Source of the DNA: Halopseudomonas salina
Lineage (GTDB): Bacteria > Pseudomonadota > Gammaproteobacteria > Pseudomonadales > Pseudomonadaceae
Assembly: GCF_008641105.1 (NCBI RefSeq)
Contig: NZ_VTTI01000001.1
Location: forward strand, 269,750 to 333,749
DNA: 64,000 bases
Direction of reading: 5' to 3'
Below the pieces are notes generated by a model. It had not been told where the DNA came from. It saw nothing but the letters and a program-made list of their open reading frames with translations, and ran no database searches. Positions 55,088-63,362 of this stretch are shown one piece after another (positions within the stretch are counted from its first letter, which is position 1; the number at the start of each line of letters is the position of its first letter). A program made the position numbers and the translations under genes.

Positions 55088-56668
55088 ATGAGTGCAGTGA
55101 TCGATCATCATGCCGACCATGCCCATGGTCCGGCCAAAGGTTTGATGCGTTGGGTACTTACCACCAACCACAAGGACATCGGCTCGATGTACCTGTGGTT
55201 CAGCTTCGCCATGTTTCTGCTTGGCGGCACCATGGCCATGGTTATCCGCGCCGAACTATTCCAGCCCGGTCTGCAGCTGGTGCAGCCGGAATTCTTTAAT
55301 CAGATGACCACCATGCACGGTCTGATCATGGTCTTCGGTGCGGTCATGCCGGCATTCGTGGGCCTGGCCAACTGGATGATCCCGATGATGATCGGGGCTC
55401 CGGACATGGCTCTGCCGCGCATGAACAACTTCAGCTTCTGGCTGTTGCCTGCCGCGTTCGGCCTCCTGGTTTCGACGTTGTTCATGGAAGGTGGTGGCCC
55501 CAACTTTGGCTGGACTTTCTATGCGCCACTGTCCACCACCTACGCACCACCCAGCGTGACCTTCTTCATTTTCGCCATTCACCTGGCCGGTATCAGCTCG
55601 ATCATGGGCGCGATCAATATCATCGCCACCATTATCAACCTGCGCGCGCCGGGCATGACGCTGATGAAAATGCCGCTGTTCGTATGGACCTGGCTGATTA
55701 CCGCTTTCCTGCTTATTGCGGTCATGCCGGTACTGGCGGGCGTGGTGACCATGATGCTGATGGACATCAATTTCGGCACCAGCTTCTTCAGCGCCGCCGG
55801 TGGCGGTGATCCGGTCATGTTCCAGCACATTTTCTGGTTCTTCGGGCACCCCGAGGTGTACATCATGATCCTGCCGGCTTTCGGTGCGGTCAGTGCGATC
55901 ATCCCGGCCTTCAGCCGCAAACCACTATTTGGCTACACCTCGATGGTCTATGCCACCGCCGCGATCGCGTTCCTGTCGTTCGTGGTCTGGGCTCACCACA
56001 TGTTTACCGTGGGCATACCGCTGACCGGTGAGCTGTTCTTCATGTACGCCACTCTGCTGATCGCGGTACCCACCGGCGTCAAGGTGTTCAACTGGGTCAG
56101 CACCATGTTCCGCGGCTCCCTGACCTTCGAAGCCCCGATGCTGTTTGCGGTAGCCTTTGTGATCCTGTTTACCATCGGTGGTTTCTCTGGCCTCATGCTG
56201 GCGATCGCCCCTGCGGACTTTCAGTATCACGATACCTACTTTGTAGTGGCGCACTTCCATTACGTGCTGGTACCGGGCGCGATCTTTGGCATCTTCGCTT
56301 CCGCCTACTACTGGTTGCCCAAGTGGACCGGCCACATGTACGACGAAGTCCTGGCCAAGACGCATTTCTGGATGTCTTTCGTGGGTATGAACCTGGCGTT
56401 CTTCCCGATGCACTTTATCGGCCTGGCCGGCATGCCGCGCCGGATTCCGGACTACAACATGATGTTTGCCAACTTCAACATGATTTCGTCAGTCGGCGCC
56501 TTCATGTTCGGCGCAACCCAGTTGTTGTTCCTGTTTATCGTCATCAAGTGCATCAAAGGCGGCCCCAAGGCGGCAGCCAAGCCGTGGGACGGCGCAGAGG
56601 GTCTGGAGTGGACGGTAGCGTCACCTGCTCCGTACCACACCTTCAGCACGCCACCGGAAGTGAAGTAA
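55088..56668 (+). CDS. coxA: Cytochrome c oxidase subunit I (aa3)
   Basis: A 526-aa, twelve-helix haem-copper oxidase subunit. Haem a and a3/CuB histidines are visible in TMHGLIMVF, FWFFGHPEVYI (with the cross-linked Tyr) and WAHHMFTVG, and HDTYFVVAHFHYVL. The D- and K-channel residues such as those in FGHPEVY and TGEL are retained, indicating an A-type oxidase. It reduces oxygen to water while pumping protons. The gene follows coxB by 9 bases with GGAG upstream. Confidence 0.97.
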   Translation: MSAVIDHHADHAHGPAKGLMRWVLTTNHKDIGSMYLWFSFAMFLLGGTMAMVIRAELFQPGLQLVQPEFFNQMTTMHGLIMVFGAVMPAFVGLANWMIPMMIGAPDMALPRMNNFSFWLLPAAFGLLVSTLFMEGGGPNFGWTFYAPLSTTYAPPSVTFFIFAIHLAGISSIMGAINIIATIINLRAPGMTLMKMPLFVWTWLITAFLLIAVMPVLAGVVTMMLMDINFGTSFFSAAGGGDPVMFQHIFWFFGHPEVYIMILPAFGAVSAIIPAFSRKPLFGYTSMVYATAAIAFLSFVVWAHHMFTVGIPLTGELFFMYATLLIAVPTGVKVFNWVSTMFRGSLTFEAPMLFAVAFVILFTIGGFSGLMLAIAPADFQYHDTYFVVAHFHYVLVPGAIFGIFASAYYWLPKWTGHMYDEVLAKTHFWMSFVGMNLAFFPMHFIGLAGMPRRIPDYNMMFANFNMISSVGAFMFGATQLLFLFIVIKCIKGGPKAAAKPWDGAEGLEWTVASPAPYHTFSTPPEVK

Positions 56669-56681
56669 GAGGATGAGCGCA

Positions 56682-57245
56682 ATGGGCGAAGGCATGAGCA
56701 CAAAACGTCTGGTAGGCCGCCTGGTAATTCTGGTGGCCGGCATGTTCGGCTTCGGCTTCCTGCTGGTACCGATATACGACGTGATGTGCGATGCCTTTGG
56801 CATCAACGGCAAGACCAATAGCTCCGCCTATGAGGATAGGGGGCAGACAGTGGACGAATCACGCTCGGTGCGTGTGCAGTTCCTGTCGACCAATGCTCAG
56901 GGCATGGTCTGGTCATTTGGTCCGCAGGGTAATGAGCTGGTCATGCACCCCGGTGAAACCCGGGAAATGATCTTTACCGCGCACAACCCGACCGACAGAC
57001 CCATGGTCGCCCAGGCGGTACCCAGCGTCTCACCGTCAAAGGCTGCCGCCTATTTTCACAAGACCGAGTGTTTCTGCTTTACCCAGCAGACGCTGCAGGC
57101 AGGTGAAACGGTGGAAATGCCCGTGCGCTTCATAGTCGATCCGGAGTTGCCGCAGGAAGTCCACAGACTGACCCTGTCCTACACGTTATTCGATATCACT
57201 GATCGCATGGCCGGCCCTGATGTGGCGGCGGTGCACAGCAACTGA
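56682..57245 (+). CDS. ctaG: Cytochrome c oxidase assembly protein Cox11/CtaG
   Basis: A 187-aa protein with one N-terminal transmembrane helix (VILVAGMFGFGFLLVPIYDVMC) and a periplasmic Ig-like domain bearing the copper-binding ECFCFTQQ motif. It inserts CuB into subunit I. The start is uncertain: ATG 56682 has AGAGG nine bases upstream, whereas ATG 56673 abuts that site and ATG 56694 would shorten it further. It follows coxA by a few bases. Confidence 0.93.
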   Translation: MGEGMSTKRLVGRLVILVAGMFGFGFLLVPIYDVMCDAFGINGKTNSSAYEDRGQTVDESRSVRVQFLSTNAQGMVWSFGPQGNELVMHPGETREMIFTAHNPTDRPMVAQAVPSVSPSKAAAYFHKTECFCFTQQTLQAGETVEMPVRFIVDPELPQEVHRLTLSYTLFDITDRMAGPDVAAVHSN

Positions 57246-57274
57246 TTTTGACTGCCTGACAAGGAGAACAAGAG

Positions 57275-58165
57275 ATGGCGAGTCACGAAGCACACGAAAC
57301 GCACGAAGCTTATTACGTACCGGCCCAGAGCAAGTGGCCGATAGTAGGTTCCATCGGCCTGCTCACCTCGGTCTTTGGTGGCGGCACCATGATGGTCAGC
57401 AGTGGCGAAAGCGGCTACCTGATTCTTATCGCCGGCCTGTTGATTCTGACCTGGATGATGTTCGGCTGGTTTGGTGATGTCATCAAGGAGAGTCATCAGG
57501 GCCTTTACAGCGCACAGATGGACCGTTCGTTCCGGATGGGCATGGGCTGGTTCATCTTCTCGGAAGTCATGTTTTTCGCCGCGTTTTTTGGCGCACTCTT
57601 CTATGTGCGTACCTTTGCCGGCCCGTGGCTGGCAGGTGAGGGCGACAAGGGCGTCACCGGTATGCTGTGGCCCAACTTCGAATACGTCTGGCCGCTGATG
57701 ACCAATCCCGACCCGGGCCTGTATCCCGGCCCCCAGGAGACCATCAGCCCGTGGCAGCTACCGCTGATCAACACCATCATCCTGATCACCTCCAGCGTTA
57801 CAGTGACCTTTGCTCACCACGCCCTGCGTGCCGGCAAACGCGGCGCACTGAAAGCCTGGCTGGGGCTGACCGTCGCGCTTGCCGTGGTGTTTTTGGGCTT
57901 GCAGATTGCCGAATATTTTCACGCCTACAACGATCTGGGTCTGACCCTGGATTCAGGCATCTACGGCGCGACATTCTTCATGCTGACCGGCTTCCACGGC
58001 GCCCACGTGCTTATGGGAACCATTATTCTGTCGGTCATGCTGTTGCGTGTATACAAGGGACACTTCACTCCGGAGCAGCATTTCGGGTTTGAAGCGGCCA
58101 GCTGGTACTGGCACTTTGTTGATGTGGTCTGGGTGGGACTGTTTATCTTCGTCTATATTTTCTGA
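57275..58165 (+). CDS. coxC: Cytochrome c oxidase subunit III
   Basis: A 296-aa, seven-helix subunit III. Characteristic features are the SEVMFFAAFFGALFYVRT helix, the later HALRAGKRGALKAWLGL stretch and the C-terminal GFHGAHVLMGTIILSVMLLRVYKGHF and WYWHFVDVVWVGLFIFVYIF helices. It stabilises subunit I and delays turnover-inactivation. AAGGAG precedes ATG 57275. A short hairpin follows the stop. Confidence 0.95.
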   Translation: MASHEAHETHEAYYVPAQSKWPIVGSIGLLTSVFGGGTMMVSSGESGYLILIAGLLILTWMMFGWFGDVIKESHQGLYSAQMDRSFRMGMGWFIFSEVMFFAAFFGALFYVRTFAGPWLAGEGDKGVTGMLWPNFEYVWPLMTNPDPGLYPGPQETISPWQLPLINTIILITSSVTVTFAHHALRAGKRGALKAWLGLTVALAVVFLGLQIAEYFHAYNDLGLTLDSGIYGATFFMLTGFHGAHVLMGTIILSVMLLRVYKGHFTPEQHFGFEAASWYWHFVDVVWVGLFIFVYIF

Positions 58166-58172
58166 CGCCAGG

Positions 58173-58192
58173 CGGCGGCCCAATGGCCGCCG
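58173..58192. terminator. Hairpin after coxC
   Basis: CGGCGGCC-CAAT-GGCCGCCG: an 8-bp GC-only stem just past the coxC stop, between coxC and the opposite-strand twin-helix gene. Only a weak T-run (CCTTT) follows, so it may be a partial terminator in the long cox unit. Confidence 0.55.
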
Positions 58193-58211
58193 GTCCTTTG
58201 CAGCCTGTGGT

Positions 58212-58424
58212 CTAGTGTAGCCAGGGTGTATTCCAGGTGAACTGACCGGACCAGAAGCCATAGGCAATCACCAGCATTACAGCGATAGTCAATCCGATGC
58301 GCACACTCAGGGCAGTCACCAGGCGGCCCTCACCGTTGACGTCCTTGACGAGAAAGAACAAGCCACTGAAAAGGCTGACGACAATAGCCAGCAGCAAGGC
58401 CAGAATGACCAGTTTTAACCACAT
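58212..58424 (-). CDS. DUF2909 twin-transmembrane protein, 70 aa
   Basis: A 70-aa protein with two hydrophobic helices (LKLVILALLLAIVVSLFSGLFF and SVRIGLTIAVMLVIAYGFW) and a short charged loop (KDVNGEGR). This matches the DUF2909 family often found beside cox genes in Pseudomonas, on the strand opposite to the flanking cox genes. A longer frame reaching upstream is an antisense artefact. Function unknown; it could be an assembly or accessory factor of the oxidase. Confidence 0.85.
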   Translation of the reverse strand: MWLKLVILALLLAIVVSLFSGLFFLVKDVNGEGRLVTALSVRIGLTIAVMLVIAYGFWSGQFTWNTPWLH

Positions 58425-58488
58425 AATCGAACATCCATGCTTATGAAGGGTTTGGCCATTATAGCTTCTGCACATGCTCAAGGTTGCC

Positions 58489-59232
58489 ATGTCTGATATT
58501 TCCTCTGCTGCACGACGTTTCGCCCCGGGCTGGGCAATGACCGCGTTTGTCGGGTTCTTTCTACCGATCCTGGTGCTATTGGGATTCTGGCAGCTGGATC
58601 GCGCCGAAGAAAAGCAACTGCTGCAAGCGCGAATGGACCAGAGTCGCAGCGCTGTGGCTGTGCCCCTGAGCACATTACAGGGCGTCGAGAACGTTGCATG
58701 GCGTCCCGTGCAGATGCAGGGCATTTTCGATCCCGAGCTGATCTGGCTTCTGGATAACCGTACCCGTGGTGGCAATGCCGGGCTTGAAGTTCTGCAGGTG
58801 TTTATCGATGCCGACTCAGGCACAAGACTCATAGTCAATCGTGGCTGGCTTCCCTGGCCCGACCGACGCCAGATCCCGGAGGTCCGCACACCGCGTGGCA
58901 CCCAGCGACTCGATGCAGAGGCCCTGCCCCCCACTGAAGCGGGCTTCACCCTGGGCACCACCCACGTAACGCCAGGCTGGCCAAAGCTGATAACGCGTGT
59001 GGATGTGGATGCCATGCGTGAAGCCAGTGGCGAAATTCTGCTGCCCTGGGTAGCTCGATTACGCACCGGCAGCGACGCCGCGTTGACGCTCGACTGGCCC
59101 GAGCTACCGATGACGTCCAGCAAACATACTGCCTATGCCGTTCAATGGTTTGCATTGGCACTGGCCCTGCTGGCACTCTTTATCTGGGCTGGACTGCGGC
59201 CCGAAACCCCGGAGAAAAACAAGAATGCATGA
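58489..59232 (+). CDS. SURF1 family cytochrome oxidase biogenesis protein
   Basis: A 247-aa protein with a transmembrane helix at each end (MTAFVGFFLPILVLLGFWQLDRAEEK; YAVQWFALALALLALFIWAGL) and the SURF1 core LLDNRTRGGNAGLEVLQVF and IVNRGWLPWPDRR. It helps haem a insertion into subunit I. ATG 58489 has AAGG five bases upstream; an ATG five codons earlier is possible. The stop overlaps the next gene by 8 bases. Confidence 0.92.
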   Translation: MSDISSAARRFAPGWAMTAFVGFFLPILVLLGFWQLDRAEEKQLLQARMDQSRSAVAVPLSTLQGVENVAWRPVQMQGIFDPELIWLLDNRTRGGNAGLEVLQVFIDADSGTRLIVNRGWLPWPDRRQIPEVRTPRGTQRLDAEALPPTEAGFTLGTTHVTPGWPKLITRVDVDAMREASGEILLPWVARLRTGSDAALTLDWPELPMTSSKHTAYAVQWFALALALLALFIWAGLRPETPEKNKNA

Positions 59233-59827
59233 CAGGGAACAAACGTCCGCGATCAGATCCAAGCCACGCGGGCAACTCAAATTACTGGCCATAGTGGCTA
59301 TTGTCCTGGGGCCCATCTTACTGGCAGGCCTGATGGCCAAGCTGGGTGTAGGTATTCCGGATTCGCAAACCAATCGCTCGGATCTCATCGAGCCCGCCAT
59401 CAGCGTTGACGACTGGCAACTCGACATCGAGCCGGTAGGTTACGGCGCGCCATGGCGACTTCTGGTCACCTCAACCGGCGACTGCGAGGCGACTTGCATG
59501 GAGCTGGTGCATGAAGCCCGACAGATCAATGTTGCCCTGGGCCGTGAAGCCGGACGGGTCGAGCATGTGATTGCACTGAGTACACCCGCCACTGGCGCGC
59601 TACTCGAACGGCTTGAACGCGAATATCCCCGTCTGCAGCAGGCCAATCTGGTGCCCGACGCCTATGACAGCAGCCTGACAGCCCATCCAGTGGAATGGCG
59701 CGAAGGGGCTCAGTTGTGGCTGATCGACCCGCTTGGCCGGGTCGTACTGCATCAGGCTCCGGATGAGCCTGGCAAACAACTGCTTGATGACCTCAAGCAC
59801 CTGTTGAAAGTATCCAAGGTAGGGTAA
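59225..59827 (+). CDS. Cox-cluster membrane-anchored thioredoxin-like protein, CxxxC motif
   Basis: A 200-aa protein with an N-terminal transmembrane helix (LLAIVAIVLGPILLAGLMA), then a periplasmic thioredoxin-like domain. The GDCEATCMEL sequence has Cys-x3-Cys, the spacing of Sco copper-binding sites and redox-active pairs, and LWLIDPLGRVVLH matches the later Sco/thioredoxin strand. It lies between surf1 and ctaA as in the P. aeruginosa cluster. A copper chaperone or CuA thiol reductase role is inferred, not shown. Confidence 0.78.
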   Translation: MHDREQTSAIRSKPRGQLKLLAIVAIVLGPILLAGLMAKLGVGIPDSQTNRSDLIEPAISVDDWQLDIEPVGYGAPWRLLVTSTGDCEATCMELVHEARQINVALGREAGRVEHVIALSTPATGALLERLEREYPRLQQANLVPDAYDSSLTAHPVEWREGAQLWLIDPLGRVVLHQAPDEPGKQLLDDLKHLLKVSKVG

Positions 59828-59832
59828 CGACC

Positions 59833-60873
59833 ATGCGCAAACCCGGTTATGTCTTTGCCCTCTGTGCCCTGGTATTTGGCTTTGTTGTGGTCATCCTCGG
59901 CGCTTACACCCGTCTTGTGCATGCCGGCCTTGGTTGTCCCGACTGGCCTGGTTGCTACGGCTTTCTTGGTGTCCCGCAATCACCCGAATCGATTCAACTT
60001 GCCGAAACACGCTTTCCCGATGAACCAGTAGAGGTATTCAAGGCCTGGGCCGAGATGATTCATCGCTATGTGGCCGGTATTCTGGGCCTGATCATCCTGG
60101 GTCTGGCGCTTTACAGCCTGCGCCAGCGCAACGTTCCCGGCTATCCCGTCAAATTGAGCTTCGGCCTGCTTCTGCTGGTAGTCTGTCAGGCCGCATTCGG
60201 CATGTGGACGGTGACGCTGAAGCTCTGGCCGCAAATTGTCACGGCGCACCTGCTGGGCGGCTTCGCTACACTGAGCCTGCTTTTGCTCCTGTCGCTGCGC
60301 CTGTCAGGCCGCCTGGCACCCCTGTCACCGCGCAAGGTAGTAGTGCGCTTGCGGTATTTCGCCCGATTCGCACTGGTGGTAGTTATTGCCCAGATCATGC
60401 TGGGTGGCTGGACCAGCACCAACTACGCTGCGCTCGCCTGCGTCGATCTGCCCACCTGTCATGGCGTCTGGTGGCCCGAGATGGACTTCGCTGCCGGCTT
60501 TCATCTGTTCCACGAAATCGGCCCGAACTATCTCGGCGGTATCCTTGAAGGCGAAGGACGCACGGCAATCCATGTGACCCATCGTATCGGCGCGGTTATT
60601 ACCAGTGTCGTGTTGCTACTCCTGGCCTGGCGGATGCTGGAAGTCGGTCTGGGTCGGCTGGCTGGCCTGCTGGTTGCGGTGCTGGCCGTACAGATCAGCC
60701 TGGGTGTCAGCAATGTGTTGCTGCATCTTCCGCTGGCTGTCGCCGTGGCACACAACGCCGTAGGTGCCGTGCTCCTGTTGGTCATGGTGGCGATCAACTA
60801 CCGTTTGCGCGCGCCGGCCAGGAATGCGTTTTTCAGTACCGACAGCTCGTCGGGGCTACTGGCCAGCCATTGA
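59833..60873 (+). CDS. ctaA: Haem A synthase (CtaA/Cox15)
   Basis: A 346-aa, eight-helix protein. Diagnostic segments include LGAYTRLVHAGLGCPDWPGCYG near the N-terminus, EMIHRYVAGILGL, VTAHLLGGFAT and the second half VTHRIGAVITSVVLLLLAW and VAHNAVGAVLL, where the paired histidines bind two haems. The Cys residues of the GCPDWPGC loop are retained. It oxidises haem O to haem A. It starts 5 bases after the CxxxC protein gene. Confidence 0.94.
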   Translation: MRKPGYVFALCALVFGFVVVILGAYTRLVHAGLGCPDWPGCYGFLGVPQSPESIQLAETRFPDEPVEVFKAWAEMIHRYVAGILGLIILGLALYSLRQRNVPGYPVKLSFGLLLLVVCQAAFGMWTVTLKLWPQIVTAHLLGGFATLSLLLLLSLRLSGRLAPLSPRKVVVRLRYFARFALVVVIAQIMLGGWTSTNYAALACVDLPTCHGVWWPEMDFAAGFHLFHEIGPNYLGGILEGEGRTAIHVTHRIGAVITSVVLLLLAWRMLEVGLGRLAGLLVAVLAVQISLGVSNVLLHLPLAVAVAHNAVGAVLLLVMVAINYRLRAPARNAFFSTDSSSGLLASH

Positions 60874-60947
60874 ACCCTGGCGCATACTGGCTGCCAGAAC
60901 AATAACTCGAACAATAACAAACGCTGCGGCGTTCTGGGGAAGCACTG

Positions 60948-61853
60948 ATGACGACCTTGACCAATACCGCACAGGCCAGCGCCCAATGGCGCGACTACCT
61001 GGAGCTGACCAAGCCCAAGGTGGTGGCCCTGATGATCATCACCTCGGCCATCGGGATGCTGCTGGCAACCGAAGGCATGGTGCCCTGGACAGTGCTGCTG
61101 TTGGGTAACCTGGGCATCGCGTTATGCGCCGGTTCAGCCGCAACGGTGAATCACCTGGTTGACCGCCGCATCGACATACACATGGCACGCACCCAACGGC
61201 GTCCGATGGCCCAGGGCCGGGTCAACCCGATCAGCGCCATGTTGTTTGCACTGGTGACCGGCGTCACCGGGATGGCCATCCTGCTGATCTGGATCAACCC
61301 GGTCACTGCGTGGTTAACCCTGGGTTCACTGCTGGGCTATGCCGTTGTCTATACCCTGTTCCTCAAACGCGCCACGCCCCAGAATATTGTCATTGGTGGC
61401 ATTGCCGGTGCCGCACCGCCGCTGCTTGGATGGACCGCGGTAACCGGTCAGATTGATGCCGAAGGCCTGCTGCTGGTGTTGATCATCTTTGCCTGGACGC
61501 CACCGCATTTCTGGGCGCTGGCCATCCACCGCAAGGCAGAGTATGCCAAGGTCGATATACCGATGTTGCCGGTGACCCATGGCGAGCGCTACACCAAGCT
61601 GCACATTCTGCTCTATACCTTCATTCTGCTGGCAGTCAGCATGCTGCCATTCGTTATTCACATGAGCGGCCCGATCTACCTGGCCGCCGCCCTGCTGCTG
61701 GGTGCGCGCTTCATAGACTGGGCCTGGGCCCTGTGGCGCGACAGTCGTCCCCACGCGGCGATCAAGACTTTCAAATTCTCCCTCTGGTATTTGCTCTGGT
61801 TATTCGTGGCACTGCTGGTTGATCATTATGTCGGAGTTGCCGGATGGCTATGA
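60948..61853 (+). CDS. ctaB: Protoheme IX farnesyltransferase (haem O synthase)
   Basis: A 301-aa, nine-helix UbiA-family prenyltransferase. The first Asp-rich motif is NHLVDRRIDIHMARTQRRPM and the second is HRKAEYAKVDIPMLPV after FAWTPPHFWALAIHR. It converts haem B to haem O for CtaA. The gene is 74 bases after ctaA and overlaps sco by 10 bases. Confidence 0.95.
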   Translation: MTTLTNTAQASAQWRDYLELTKPKVVALMIITSAIGMLLATEGMVPWTVLLLGNLGIALCAGSAATVNHLVDRRIDIHMARTQRRPMAQGRVNPISAMLFALVTGVTGMAILLIWINPVTAWLTLGSLLGYAVVYTLFLKRATPQNIVIGGIAGAAPPLLGWTAVTGQIDAEGLLLVLIIFAWTPPHFWALAIHRKAEYAKVDIPMLPVTHGERYTKLHILLYTFILLAVSMLPFVIHMSGPIYLAAALLLGARFIDWAWALWRDSRPHAAIKTFKFSLWYLLWLFVALLVDHYVGVAGWL

Positions 61854-62479
61854 GTGGTGTGCAGAAAACGGTACTGGTCACCGTTGCGGCAATTGCGCTG
61901 GTGCTGGGTGCAGTGGTGGCCAAGGTCAACCGTCAGGCCCCGTTGGACCGGGAAGTGCTTTCCAATTCAGGCATCTTTCTGTTCGACAGCCCACGCAACC
62001 TGCCGGATATCGAGTTACAGGCTGCCACAAGTGACCTATGGACCAACCAGGACCTGACAGGGCAGTGGGATCTGCTCTTCTTCGGCTACACCTTCTGTCC
62101 GGATATCTGCCCGACCACCATGGCGGACTTGCGCTCAGTGGTCGAATCGCTAACGCCGGCTGCACGCGAGCAATTGCGCGTCACCATGGTCAGCGTGGAT
62201 CCGGAACGCGACACACCACAACAGCTGACCGAGTACCTTGCGTACTTCAAGGCCGGCTTCAAGGGCGTGACTGGTGAGCCCGCTGAGCTTGCCAGGCTGG
62301 CTCAGGCCCTCTCGATTGCCTATATTCCGCCCGATACCAGTGAAGAAAATTACCTGGTCGACCATAGCGGGCAAGTAGTCATGATCAACCCGCAAGGCCA
62401 GTATGTCGGTTTCATCCGACCGCCATTCAAGATCGCCGAACTGAGTCTGTGGCTGCCGCGCATCATGAATCCCCAGTAG
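61844..62479 (+). CDS. SCO1/SenC family copper chaperone
   Basis: A 211-aa protein with an N-terminal anchor helix and a thioredoxin-fold domain. The copper ligands are in FGYTFCPDICPTTMADL (CxxxC) and the later His in YLVDHSGQVVM. It delivers copper to the CuA site of subunit II. ATG 61844, with GGAG eight bases upstream, overlaps the end of ctaB. Its 3' end overlaps the convergent TIGR03915 gene by 17 bases. Confidence 0.92.
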   Translation: MAMSGVQKTVLVTVAAIALVLGAVVAKVNRQAPLDREVLSNSGIFLFDSPRNLPDIELQAATSDLWTNQDLTGQWDLLFFGYTFCPDICPTTMADLRSVVESLTPAAREQLRVTMVSVDPERDTPQQLTEYLAYFKAGFKGVTGEPAELARLAQALSIAYIPPDTSEENYLVDHSGQVVMINPQGQYVGFIRPPFKIAELSLWLPRIMNPQ

Positions 62480-63353
62480 ATGAGTGGTTGCTGAGCGCCT
62501 GAGTTGTTGCGGGCCCGCCGGCAGCAACCCTGTCTTTCATCAGCCTGATCACCTTTCCCGTCTTGCCCGCAACTCCCACTGCCTGCCCATCCTTCTGGGA
62601 GCCCGCGCGCGCCTGGCTGAGTAACACCGGGATCAACTTGCCCTCGGTCAATCCCTTCCAGAAACGCAGCGGCATATGGCCCTGCATGACCTTGCGGTTC
62701 AGCCGTGCAGGATTGAAGATACTGGCATAGTAGGTTTCCCAGAGCGCGTCGTCCTTGCCCCGTACTGCCTCCGCCCGAGCCAACCACTCCGGCGGACAGG
62801 GTTGGCGATAATGCAATTGCTTGCCATCGAACCATACACCGTCACGTGGCGTGGCAATCAGCCAGCGCTGACGTCCGAGCCGTTCAGCAAAATGCATGCT
62901 CGCACTGGCGAGGATGTCATGGGCAGGCTCGTGCCAGGCTACATAATCGAGCTGCTCATCCGCTGGCAGAGGATGGAAACGCAGGAACGCATGCAGGTGA
63001 TGCGCCTCGCGGCTGGCCGACTTTATACGCCGGTGCATTTCACTGCCATCCGGATCTCCGGCCAGCATCGCCTGACGCTCACCTCTGACCACCCGCCAGA
63101 GAATCCGGTAAAGCAGATTCCAGCGCCCCGGCGTGCGATAACGCGCAGCGCTTTTTAACTGGCCAAGTAACTCCGCAGGGACACGGTGGGTCGACGCCGT
63201 AGCGGCGTAGGCTGGTGCCGGCTCTGCTGCAAACAACTGCGGAATCCTTTCATCCTCCCACACCACGTCATGGGGCGGCACGTTCTGGGCCAACAACTGC
63301 CGGGCCTGGCTTCGCCAGCACTCAAAATCATCGTCACAGCACAATACCTGCAT
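62463..63353 (-). CDS. TIGR03915 family putative DNA-repair protein
   Basis: A 296-aa protein matching the TIGR03915/DUF4130 type: it starts MQVLCCDDDFECWRSQARQLL, has a helical middle (KSASREAHHLHAFLRFHPL; YVAWHEPAHDILASASMHFAERL) and ends in a uracil-DNA-glycosylase-like region. It is paired with a radical-SAM gene immediately upstream (9 bases), a partnership seen in many bacteria and thought to repair or modify DNA. No experimental function is known to me. The last bases overlap the sco gene on the other strand. Confidence 0.8.
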   Translation of the reverse strand: MQVLCCDDDFECWRSQARQLLAQNVPPHDVVWEDERIPQLFAAEPAPAYAATASTHRVPAELLGQLKSAARYRTPGRWNLLYRILWRVVRGERQAMLAGDPDGSEMHRRIKSASREAHHLHAFLRFHPLPADEQLDYVAWHEPAHDILASASMHFAERLGRQRWLIATPRDGVWFDGKQLHYRQPCPPEWLARAEAVRGKDDALWETYYASIFNPARLNRKVMQGHMPLRFWKGLTEGKLIPVLLSQARAGSQKDGQAVGVAGKTGKVIRLMKDRVAAGGPATTQALSNHSSTGDS

Positions 63354-63362
63354 GCGCTTCCC

